Below, piece by piece: positions 1 to 9,277 of a stretch of 16,326 nucleotides of DNA. Made by a program: the position numbers and the translations under genes. The DNA is taken from assembly GCA_021414045.1 (NCBI GenBank), contig JAIOPF010000207.1:1-16326 (forward strand). Direction: 5' to 3'. Source of the DNA: Deltaproteobacteria bacterium. Lineage in GTDB: Bacteria > UBA10199 > DSSB01. The notes beneath the pieces were generated by a model. It worked only from the letters and a program-made list of their open reading frames with translations. It searched no databases and had not been told where the DNA came from. How positions within the stretch are numbered: position 1 is the first letter of the stretch; every line of letters begins with the position of its first letter.

Positions 1-246
1 CAGAATGTCCTGAAACACGGGGTTTCCTTCCACAAAGCTCAATTGGCCTTCATTGATGAAAATCGTATCATTGCTCTCGATGCAAGGCACAGTTACAATG
101 AAATGCGATATTTTTGCTTTGGAAAAGTAGAAAGTGATATTCTGACCGTCCGATTTATCTGGCGCGAGGGCAAGATAAGGATTTTGGGCCCGGGATATTG
201 GAGAAAAGGCCGAAAGGTTTATGAAGAAACAGCCAAAAAGAAGTAG
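1..246 (+). CDS. brnT: BrnT family toxin of a type II toxin-antitoxin system (5' end outside window)
   Basis: The reading frame is open from base 1, so the gene starts before the window. The 81 visible residues cover nearly all of a BrnT protein (usually about 90 aa), lacking only some ten N-terminal residues. Visible family features are the KHGVSF motif at the start, a central RYFCFG strand, then a VRFIWREGKIRILG stretch and a C-terminal basic helix with the RKVYEE pattern. BrnT proteins are RelE-fold ribonucleases that inhibit translation by cutting RNA and are neutralised by the ribbon-helix-helix antitoxin BrnA. The toxin precedes and overlaps its antitoxin by 26 bp, the usual brnTA order. 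Base composition is clearly more AT-rich than the genes that follow, which fits an acquired module. An internal TTG at 43 could be read as a start, but the homology begins upstream of it. Confidence 0.85.
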   Translation, partial: QNVLKHGVSFHKAQLAFIDENRIIALDARHSYNEMRYFCFGKVESDILTVRFIWREGKIRILGPGYWRKGRKVYEETAKKK

Positions 247-466
247 GGATCCCATCGGGAAAATAAAAATCATCAAAGACTTTCTTCCTTCGCCGGAAAA
301 TTTGGTGTTGAAAGAAAAATCGGTAAAAATAAGCTTGTCTTTGCCGGAGAGCAGCGTCGAATACTTTAAACGGAAGGCTAGGAAGCTTCGGGTTCCCTAC
401 GAGTTAATGCTAAGCAAGCTTTTGCAAAAATACGCCAAACAGGAGCTCTCCCTCTCAAGGATATAG
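221..466 (+). CDS. brnA: BrnA/CopG-like antitoxin (ribbon-helix-helix)
   Basis: This 81-aa protein has a disordered, basic N-terminus with a DFLPSPENLVLKE segment of the kind that wraps a BrnT toxin. It is followed from about residue 34 by a ribbon-helix-helix fold: a strand with VKISLSLP, a helix with SSVEYFKRKARK, a turn with LRVPYE, and a final helix with LMLSKLLQKYA. CopG/BrnA antitoxins dimerise through the strand, bind their own promoter and mask the toxin. The ATG at 221 lies inside the toxin gene, with an AAGG ribosome-binding sequence just upstream, so the two are probably translationally coupled and co-repressed by the complex. The 3' end overlaps the convergent lytic transglycosylase gene by 12 bp. 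The match is to the family pattern, and no specificity can be read. Confidence 0.82.
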   Translation: MKKQPKRSRDPIGKIKIIKDFLPSPENLVLKEKSVKISLSLPESSVEYFKRKARKLRVPYELMLSKLLQKYAKQELSLSRI

Positions 467-2509
467 CGTTTTGTAGCTCCAATAATTCCTCATCACCAGC
501 TTCACGTATAAATTCGTCTCGGCGAAGGGGATTTCCTCGATGAATTCGTCGGTGGCCAGGTTGCCGAATTGCTCCGACCATTGCTTTGCCCGCCCCGGTC
601 CTGCGTTATAGGCGGCGAAGGCGTAGGCCCAATTATCCGAGAAACGGCTGAGCATGGCTTTCAGCTCGGCGGCTCCGACTTGGATGTTGTAATTGGGGTC
701 GAAGAGATCGCCGGGTGAAATTCCCAGCGCCCGGGCCCGTCCGGAGGCCGTCGCCGGCAGCAGCTGCATCAGGCCCTGGGCGTTGGCTCCCGAGCTGATC
801 CAAGGCATGAAGCCGCTTTCTTGGCGCATCAGCGCGACCACCAGCTGAGGAGGCACCGAAGATTGGGCGCCCGCCTTTTCTATCTCTTCCCGATATGCAT
901 AGGGGTACTGAAGGCGGGTTCGGTAGCTTTCCGCAGCGACGGGATCCGCGAAGAGCGACTTGAAGCGGTCCCAATATTTTTGACCTAAGAGAACGGGGAT
1001 GAAATAGGCCCGCGTCTTCTTGGCGGCTTCCAGCAAATGCGCCATTCCCTCCGCTTGACCTTGGTTTTGCTTGAGCGCGGCGTCGATTTCCGTCGGGGCC
1101 AGTTTTCCCAATCCCAATTCGGCCAAGGCTTCCGCTTTCCGAAAATGCGTGTCCCAACGCGCGAGGGGTCTCTCGATCTTCTCGCCGCCGGCGCCGTGCG
1201 GGGCGGGAGGGGCGGTTTTCCAGGAGGCCGGGACCTCCGGAGTCTGCGGCAAGGCGTCGGAGTTCTTCAGGCGCTTGAGGGCGAGGAAGCCGTAGTAGCT
1301 ATAAGGAGAGCTGTCGGCGCCGCGTTGCAAGGTCTGCGGAACGGAATCCTTCTTGCCTTGTTTTTCTTGGACGCGAGCCTGCCAATAAAGCGCCTTTCCG
1401 CGCGTCGGGCCGTCGGTGGCCCCTTGTTCCATGGAGGTCAACCACTTCGAGCTTTGCTCCCAATCCCCGCGGCGGTAGGCCGCCCAGGCCGCCGCCCAAA
1501 GGGCCTTATCTCGAAAGTTTCCCTGAGGATAGGCCTGAGCCAGGCGACCGAAGACCTCGGAAGCCTCGGAGAAACGGCCGGCTTGGTGCGCGATCATGCC
1601 GGCGCGGTAGAGGGCCTCTTCGCCTTCCGGAGTTCCGGGATATTGCCTTTGCACGCGTTCGAAGGTCGCGACGGCGGCGCCTTCGTCACCGTTGCGCAAT
1701 TGGCTCATGCCGAGGTGGAGGAGGGCGCCACGGGCGGCTTCGGTGGGCACCGAGGGGCCGGGTTCGAGAAAAATCGCGGCGTCGCCGTAGCGCTTGAGAT
1801 TATAGAGCGTTTCGCCTTGTTTCACGCGGGCGAGTTCCCGCATCGCACCCTCCAAGCCGCCGGAGATCTGTTGGTAGACTTCCAGGGCCTTGGCGTAGGA
1901 CTTGGCCTGAAAAAAAGCGTCGGCGCGTGGCAGGTATTCCGGAAGGCTCCAGGTCAATGCGGATTGTCCCCGCGCTTGGATGATTTGGCTTTTGGCTAGG
2001 TCGGCGACGGAGGCTGTCGGATACTGCAAATAGACCGATTTCAAATCGGTGATACCGCCATCCACGTCTTTCAAGGCGATCTTCGCCAATCCTAAATAGT
2101 AGAGGGCCTCGCCCTTGTTGTTGCCCTCGATTTGGGGCAGCAGTTTCTCGAGCGCCTCTTTCGCTTTTTGGTTTTCACCCCCGGCTTGGAGCGCGCGGCC
2201 TAGCTGTACCTTGGCGGCGTCGGCGAACAGGCTGTCCGGTTCCGCTTTGATCAGGAAGTCCAAAGTCTTGGTGCCTCCTTCGAGGTCGCCAGTTTCGATC
2301 TGGGATTTCCCTAGGCCCCATAAGGCGTAATCTTGGAGGGGGCCTTTGGAGGTCGCGGGACCGGAAAGCAGTTTGACCGCATTGACCGAATCCCCCTGCA
2401 AAAAGGCCTCGTAACCAGCCTTGAGAGCGGAATTTTGCGCCCGGAGGGCGGTGGGATAAGGCAAGAAAATCAGGACGGACAAAATCCAAAAAAGAGAGCG
2501 AATTTTCAT
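455..2509 (-). CDS. slt: Soluble lytic murein transglycosylase, Slt70-like, with TPR-like superhelix
   Basis: This 684-aa exported enzyme cleaves the MurNAc-GlcNAc bond of peptidoglycan, leaving 1,6-anhydro-MurNAc ends. Residues 1-24 form a Sec signal peptide (MKIR, hydrophobic core, LRA before Q25). Residues 25 to about 420 are TPR-like helical repeats; the stretch LYWQARVQEKQG and the SPYSYYGFLAL motif are typical of the Slt70 U/L domains. The catalytic SLT domain covers about 545-684, with the general acid Glu564 in MRQESGF, then GLMQLLPATA, the NI-x-GAAELKAML helix and the AAYNAGPGR motif. Length is close to E. coli Slt (about 645 aa). The ATG at 2509 has AGGAGAG immediately upstream. It lies 13 bp behind the receiver gene, so the two are probably cotranscribed. 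It meets the antitoxin gene tail to tail. MltE/MltC-type enzymes lack this long helical part, so Slt70 is the best call. Confidence 0.93.
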   Translation of the reverse strand: MKIRSLFWILSVLIFLPYPTALRAQNSALKAGYEAFLQGDSVNAVKLLSGPATSKGPLQDYALWGLGKSQIETGDLEGGTKTLDFLIKAEPDSLFADAAKVQLGRALQAGGENQKAKEALEKLLPQIEGNNKGEALYYLGLAKIALKDVDGGITDLKSVYLQYPTASVADLAKSQIIQARGQSALTWSLPEYLPRADAFFQAKSYAKALEVYQQISGGLEGAMRELARVKQGETLYNLKRYGDAAIFLEPGPSVPTEAARGALLHLGMSQLRNGDEGAAVATFERVQRQYPGTPEGEEALYRAGMIAHQAGRFSEASEVFGRLAQAYPQGNFRDKALWAAAWAAYRRGDWEQSSKWLTSMEQGATDGPTRGKALYWQARVQEKQGKKDSVPQTLQRGADSSPYSYYGFLALKRLKNSDALPQTPEVPASWKTAPPAPHGAGGEKIERPLARWDTHFRKAEALAELGLGKLAPTEIDAALKQNQGQAEGMAHLLEAAKKTRAYFIPVLLGQKYWDRFKSLFADPVAAESYRTRLQYPYAYREEIEKAGAQSSVPPQLVVALMRQESGFMPWISSGANAQGLMQLLPATASGRARALGISPGDLFDPNYNIQVGAAELKAMLSRFSDNWAYAFAAYNAGPGRAKQWSEQFGNLATDEFIEEIPFAETNLYVKLVMRNYWSYKTLYP

Positions 2510-2522
2510 CTCTCCTATTTAA

Positions 2523-2891
2523 TCAAAAACTTCGAGGGTGGGTAGCAATATGGGAAATTAGTCGGAATAGGCCTGAGTAACCTTTGGCTCCCAAGGAGAG
2601 GCTTTCCTCGGCGATTTCTTGGTCGGAAAGGGCGGTCAGCACGACAATGGGAGTGGCGGCCAGTTCTTTATGCTTTTTGAGTTCGCGCATGAATCCGAAA
2701 CCGCTCATGCCGGGCAGCATGAGGTCGAGGAGAATGAGGTGCGGCTTGAACGCCACGGCTTTATCGAGGCCTTCTTGAGGGGAGATGGCCGTGTCGCAAT
2801 CGAAGTGATTGGCCTCCAGCGTCTCTTTTAAGAGTGTCAATATATCGGGGTCATCGTCGACGACGAGGACCCTTTTGGTTCTTGGGATCAT
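2523..2891 (-). CDS. Single-domain CheY-like response regulator with abnormal C-terminus
   Basis: This 122-aa receiver protein has the acidic pocket (DDD at 12-14), the phospho-acceptor Asp56 in LLDLMLPGMSG, and the switch threonine Thr86 in IVVLTA. Up to GAKGY (101-105) it is a normal receiver. The next residues should give the invariant Lys-Pro pair and helix 5, but the sequence instead reads SGLFRLISHI and stops 17 residues after GAKGY. No other frame clearly restores a K-P motif, so the end is degraded or replaced rather than cleanly frameshifted. Loss of the lysine would be expected to impair the phosphorylation-coupled switch. The ATG at 2891 has a strong GGGGGGAG ribosome-binding site. 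There is no output domain. It is the first gene of a probable operon with the lytic transglycosylase and is divergent from the histidine kinase, a possible partner. Confidence 0.85.
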   Translation of the reverse strand: MIPRTKRVLVVDDDPDILTLLKETLEANHFDCDTAISPQEGLDKAVAFKPHLILLDLMLPGMSGFGFMRELKKHKELAATPIVVLTALSDQEIAEESLSLGAKGYSGLFRLISHIATHPRSF

Positions 2892-3053
2892 GGAATACTC
2901 CCCCCTACCCGTTCCATCCCTTTACCCTCTTTTCGACGGCGAAGGCTTTAACAGACATATCCCTCATGGGACAATGAAATAAATGACTCCATCCCATCAA
3001 TTTTTCTATTTTACCCTAAGGTAGGAACCTAAGTTAAGATCATTGTCGGTCCT
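2892..3053. promoter_or_regulatory. Divergent intergenic region between receiver gene and histidine kinase gene
   Basis: This 162-bp spacer must hold the promoters for the leftward receiver/slt genes and the rightward HK/receiver genes. Visible symmetry includes TCCC-tcat-GGGA near 2960-2975 and TACC-CTAA-GGTA near 3012-3023, and the hexamer CCTAAG occurs twice about 13 bp apart (around 3015 and 3028). These could be regulator sites but are short. No convincing -35/-10 pair is seen. The kinase ATG at 3054 lacks a recognisable Shine-Dalgarno sequence. Confidence 0.3.
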
Positions 3054-5593
<2,540 letters not shown>

Positions 5594-5597
<4 letters not shown>

Positions 5598-6052
5598 CCG
5601 AGAAGCGGCCGACGATCACCATCCTATTGGCGGAAGACGACGAAGACCAATTCCTCCTCGCCAAGGACGCCTTGGCGGAAACGGGTTTGGAAATCGACGT
5701 GCGTTGGGTGCGGGACGGCGAGGAGTTGATGAATTACTTGCAGCGCCGGTCTCCCTATCATGATGACGTCGTCGCCCCCTGGCCCCGCCTCATCTTGCTG
5801 GATCTCAACATGCCCAAAAAAGACGGTCGCGAGGCGCTCTCCGAGATCAAGGCGGATCCGCGCTTTCGGGCCATCCCGGTGGTGGTGTTGACGACCTCGC
5901 GCAACGACGAGGATATCCATTACACCTATAGTTTGGGAGGGAGTTTCATCCGCAAGCCCGTGCGCTTCGACCAGATCGTGGAAGTCCTGGGGAATTTGGC
6001 GAAGTATTGGCTGGAAACCGTGGAGCCGCCGCCCCGCAATCATGACACCTGA
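5594..6052 (+). CDS. Rcp1-type single-domain response regulator
   Basis: This 152-aa receiver has no output domain. The acidic pair is in AEDDED (14-18), the phospho-acceptor is Asp70 in LLDLNMPKKDG, the switch Thr is in VVVLTTS (about 100), and the conserved Lys121-Pro122 is in FIRKPV. The longer loop before the acceptor strand and the LTTS/DIHYTYSLGGSF pattern are typical of Rcp1-like receivers that partner phytochrome-type and multi-PAS kinases. The frame is open further upstream inside the kinase gene, but the ATG at 5594 overlaps the kinase TGA by 4 bp (ATGA) and begins right before the first receiver strand, so this start is chosen. It is translationally coupled to the histidine kinase and is its likely cognate partner. 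The stop is only 3 bp from the stop of the convergent Ser/Thr kinase. Confidence 0.92.
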
Positions 6053-6055
6053 CAA

Positions 6056-8791
6056 TCACTTCCAGGGGCTGACCACGCCGTCGCTAGGGACTGGCTTGGG
6101 TTTGATCGGCGTCGAGCTATTGCCGCCGCTGTTCTTGGCAGGCGGTTTGCCGCTGGGTTTAGGAGAGGCTTCCTTCTCCAGCCTCACCGCGGACTTTTCC
6201 TGGCTGCCGTCGAGCTTGATCTTCTTGGTCTTGTAGCCTTCGCGGCGGATTTCGAGCTCCACCGTCTCGCCTTGCTTGAGCTCGAGCAGCACCTCGCTGA
6301 CTCCCAAGTCCTCGTCTCCCTTATAAGCGTGGGCGTCCTCGGGATCGATTCGGAGCGCGATGTGCTTGGTCGTCGGGGCGGGTGGTGCGTCCGTCACTGT
6401 GATTTTGTTCGGCTTCGGAAAATCGTCGTTCGCGGGCGGAGTTTTCTTGTCGTCTTGGGATTTTCCGGCACCGAGAAAGACGGCCGTGAAAATCGCCAAA
6501 CCGCCGAGGCCGCCCAATCCCGCATAGATCGGCAAACGCTTGCGAAACCGGGAGCGGGGGGTGAGCCTGTCTTTTCCGACATGGAAGTAGTCGACCGGTT
6601 CGTGGTCTTCTTCCGTGCGAGCTTGCAGTTCGGCCACTGCTTCGGGAGCGAAGCCGGCCCGTAGTTTGTCCAAGTCGGAGATCAATTCGTCCATCGTTTG
6701 ATACCGGAGCTCCGGCTTCTTGGTGAGGCATTTCATGATGATGGCTTCGAGGCCCGGGTGCAGGTCGTCGGGATTTTTCATCATCTCGCGCAGTGGCGGG
6801 ACGGGCTTGAACATCTGACTGGTGATGATCTGGGACATATTTTCGGAATCGAAGGGGATTTTTCCGCTAGCCAACTCGTAGAGAATAATTCCGTAGGAAT
6901 AGATGTCTCCTCTCTGATCCACTGGAATGCCCGCCGCCTGCTCCGGGGACATGTAGTGCGGCGTGCCGAAGACGGACCCATCTTGGGTCAGCTTGTTTTT
7001 CGTCTGGACGTTCGGCACCTTGGCGATTCCGAAATCCAGGATCTTGACGAAGTCCGGATCATTGCCGCGCGGAATCAAATAAATGTTGTCGGGCTTGAGG
7101 TCGCGATGGACGATGCCCGCTTTATGGGCCGCCGACAAACCTTCGGCGAGCTGGCGGGCGATGTTGACGAAGCGGGGCAAGGGCACCGATTCTTTGTAGT
7201 CGATCAAATGGGAGAGCGCCTTGCCTTTGAGAAATTCCATGACGATGTAGGGGGATCCGTCGGGGAATTGGCCGAAATCGCTGATGTCGATGATATGCGG
7301 GTTTCCGATCGCGGAGGCGGCCTTGGCTTCGTTCAGGAAACGCGTGGTGACTTCCCTGTCTCGCCCCATCTCTCCCTTCAACACCTTCATCGCGAAGGGC
7401 TTGTCGAAAACCGCATGTCGGCATCCGTAAACGACGCCCATGCCGCCCCTGCCGAGCACTCCCTGAATGATGTAACGGCCGTCGATGGTCTTGCCGATAT
7501 AAGGATCGGAGGTCACCGGCGCTGGGAGTGGAGCCGGAGGAGGCAGCGGAGCTTGAGGCGCAAGCAAGGCTTGGGAGGGAGCGGGTTGGGCCTTTTGTCC
7601 AGGGGCGCCGTAGATGGTGCCTTCGGATCCCTCGAGTTGAATATCGATATCGGCGATTTCTGTGACGCTGTCCGGACGCGGTTTCCCGCCGTTTCCGCTA
7701 TTGCCGCCTCCGAAGCCGCTCATGGCCATGAAGACCGGAGCGCCGTCATGGGCCTGAGCCATGGCCAGTTGGCGACCCGGCAAGACGGGGCTTAAGTTCG
7801 CCGCCTTATTGTTGAGGTCGGCGCGCAAGCCCAGCTCGGTGTGAAAGCGGGAAAATCCCTCGCCCAAGGTGCCGCGACCCAGCCGCGCGCCAACGCTTAA
7901 ACTCACTAAAGAGGACAAGGTGTCGAGCATGAAGGTCGCTCCCTCCACGTGCTTGCGGAGGCCCAAATTTTCCTCGAGCTTGTGCGAGGCCGCCAATCCC
8001 AGGAAGGTGCTGCCATGTGCGAGCGCCCAGGAGGTTTGGCGCTGTATACCCGCGCCGGAAGCTGGGCTGGCCAGGGTTTCGCCAAGGCCTTTTCCCGCCC
8101 AACCCGAGAGCTTCAAGGCGCCGATGGTCAAGGCGGCGCGGGCCAGGTCTTCGGAGAATGGGCCTTCATGGGCGGGGGAGAGCGCGCGATTCAAGGTGGC
8201 GAAGGTCGAAACCTCGGAGAGGTAACCGACGCTGCCAGCGGCCAAGCGGGCGCCGAAGCCCCGGGTCATCCAGGAAGCCGAAGCCCGCGAACCGGTTGCG
8301 ACCAGGCGACCGAGGACGGCCGTCCCGACGACTTCTCCCACCAGGGATCCGGCGAGCATCGGAGCGATGAGGCGTGGATCGGTGGCGTCGTGGCAGAATC
8401 GGGAAAGCAAAAATTCCGCGCGTAGGCCGTTGGAGCCCGCCCCTAAAAGGGCGGAGGCCTCGGCTTTGGCCTTGCTCTTGATTTCGGGCGCGATATCGGC
8501 TTCCGCCAGGCTCGCGAGGATGGTGTGGGCCGCTTGGAGATGGTGATCCGCTTTCAGGGAGACGCCGATATCGAGGAGGGACTGGGCCAACAAGCCTTCA
8601 TCGTTCTCCTTTTTCAAGTCCTCGAGTTGGGCGGTCAAAGAAGCGGGGGCTGGGGTCTTCCCTTCGGAGAATTGACGGAGCAAATCTCCGAGGAGTTTCC
8701 TCCCCGCGGAAAGATTCGTAGCCTCGGTCTTCCCTTCAGGGGAGTGCCGAACGATAGGATCTGTAACCTGAATCAGGTTCGATGAACTCAT
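6056..8791 (-). CDS. Ser/Thr protein kinase with unrecognised N-terminal module, TM segment and PEGA domain
   Basis: From the ATG at 8791 the product is 911 aa. Residues 1-115 are helical. Residues about 115-324 form a hydrophobic, Gly/Ala-rich module also present in the divergent kinase. Residues 325-430 are a Gly- and Pro-rich linker. The Hanks-type kinase domain (about 440-712) has the P-loop GRGGMG (447-452), Lys469, catalytic HRDLKPDN (562-569), DFG (586-588) and GTPHYMSPE in the activation segment, so it should be active. A transmembrane helix (about 754-774) follows a basic RFRKR stretch. A PEGA domain (about 808-872) then probably lies outside the membrane, ending in a Lys/Pro/Ser-rich tail. 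PEGA domains usually contact envelope polymers. The frame also opens at a TTG (8881), adding 30 Arg-rich residues; ATG 8791, with AGGA 12 bp upstream, is preferred. A sigma-28-like element lies about 160 bp upstream. Confidence 0.9.
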   Translation of the reverse strand: MSSSNLIQVTDPIVRHSPEGKTEATNLSAGRKLLGDLLRQFSEGKTPAPASLTAQLEDLKKENDEGLLAQSLLDIGVSLKADHHLQAAHTILASLAEADIAPEIKSKAKAEASALLGAGSNGLRAEFLLSRFCHDATDPRLIAPMLAGSLVGEVVGTAVLGRLVATGSRASASWMTRGFGARLAAGSVGYLSEVSTFATLNRALSPAHEGPFSEDLARAALTIGALKLSGWAGKGLGETLASPASGAGIQRQTSWALAHGSTFLGLAASHKLEENLGLRKHVEGATFMLDTLSSLVSLSVGARLGRGTLGEGFSRFHTELGLRADLNNKAANLSPVLPGRQLAMAQAHDGAPVFMAMSGFGGGNSGNGGKPRPDSVTEIADIDIQLEGSEGTIYGAPGQKAQPAPSQALLAPQAPLPPPAPLPAPVTSDPYIGKTIDGRYIIQGVLGRGGMGVVYGCRHAVFDKPFAMKVLKGEMGRDREVTTRFLNEAKAASAIGNPHIIDISDFGQFPDGSPYIVMEFLKGKALSHLIDYKESVPLPRFVNIARQLAEGLSAAHKAGIVHRDLKPDNIYLIPRGNDPDFVKILDFGIAKVPNVQTKNKLTQDGSVFGTPHYMSPEQAAGIPVDQRGDIYSYGIILYELASGKIPFDSENMSQIITSQMFKPVPPLREMMKNPDDLHPGLEAIIMKCLTKKPELRYQTMDELISDLDKLRAGFAPEAVAELQARTEEDHEPVDYFHVGKDRLTPRSRFRKRLPIYAGLGGLGGLAIFTAVFLGAGKSQDDKKTPPANDDFPKPNKITVTDAPPAPTTKHIALRIDPEDAHAYKGDEDLGVSEVLLELKQGETVELEIRREGYKTKKIKLDGSQEKSAVRLEKEASPKPSGKPPAKNSGGNSSTPIKPKPVPSDGVVSPWK

Positions 8792-8949
8792 ATGGGGACC
8801 AAAGTCCTTTTTGGCGCAACCCTCGCCGCGAGATACCGGAAAGCTCCCGCGAAGGCGCTGCGGCCGTGTTGGATCATTCAATCAGGTGGGGTACGCGGAC
8901 GAAGGTCCATCGTCTGCGTCGATTCGAAATGTGCCCCTGATTTTTGTGC

Positions 8950-8977
8950 CTTATCGGCAATTTGAGGGCAAGGTTGT
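8950..8977 (-). promoter_or_regulatory. Candidate sigma-28-like promoter or operator for the PEGA-type kinase
   Basis: On the minus strand this reads ACAAC, then TGCCC, and ends in TGCCGATAAG. GCCGATAA (8951-8958) is identical to the classical FliA -10 sequence, with ACAA 15 nt upstream where TAAA would be expected; a TAAA also exists but at 18 nt. The copy facing the other kinase matches at 22 of 28 positions with identical spacing. The predicted transcript start is about 150 nt before the ATG at 8791. It may instead be a site for a shared regulator. Confidence 0.5.
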
Positions 8978-9131
8978 TTATCTTTAATTCGTCATGCCTC
9001 GGAACCTCCGGTTGGGCCATCCTTTGCGGGAAGGGGAGCCTTGAGAGGCCTCTGGAGCTTTAATTATTCCAAGCTATGCTTAAGGTAATATTTATAACTA
9101 TATGTTTTTTAATATTTATTATTGATTTTTC

Positions 9132-9159
9132 ACAACTGTGCCCTTAGGGTGCCGATAAG
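9132..9159 (+). promoter_or_regulatory. Candidate sigma-28-like promoter or operator for the FGE-type kinase
   Basis: This is the mirror copy of the element at 8950-8977: ACAA at 9132-9135, exactly 15 nt, then GCCGATAA at 9151-9158, followed by G. TGCCC occurs at the same internal position. It is preceded by an AT-rich block that could act as an UP element. A transcript would begin about 113 nt before the ATG at 9278. The lack of a clear TAAA at -35 keeps the sigma-28 reading tentative. Confidence 0.5.
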
Positions 9160-9277
9160 ACTCATGAATTCTTTAGGGTTCGGGGCACGTCGCACTCCAC
9201 GTTGAAGGCCGCTGGGTTTCTTTGTTCGGCCGAAATTCCCCACAAACAGATCGTCTTAACCAAGAACGTGGATTTCC

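Larger units (their letters stand above)
8792..9277. promoter_or_regulatory. Shared 486-bp divergent regulatory region of two kinases
   Basis: No gene is seen here. It holds two inverted copies of a 28-bp element (listed separately), an AT-rich block at about 9057-9135 made of runs such as TAATATTTATAA, and two hairpin-capable stretches: GACGA/TCGTC around 8898-8914 in the leader of the leftward kinase, and GGCCG/CGGCC around 9206-9232 in the leader of the rightward kinase. The AT-rich block lies between the two elements and directly upstream of the rightward copy. Leaders of roughly 110-150 nt are implied if the elements are promoters. Confidence 0.55.

Noticed and set aside
1037..1999. 320-aa open frame on the plus strand opposite slt
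   Set aside because: Antisense to TPR-like repeats of a confident gene; Gly/Arg-rich and without motifs.
7490..7500. Another GCCGATA-like sequence within the kinase gene
   Set aside because: It reads GCCGATAT within the coding region and lacks the ACAAC and TGCCC parts of the intergenic element.
6698..7795. 365-aa open frame on the plus strand inside the PEGA-type kinase
   Set aside because: It overlaps the kinase catalytic domain completely and shows no recognisable motif.
8792..8881. TTG start adding 30 residues to the PEGA-type kinase
   Set aside because: The added residues are Arg/Gly-rich and unlike the rest; the ATG at 8791 is a better codon and fits the layout of the paralogue.
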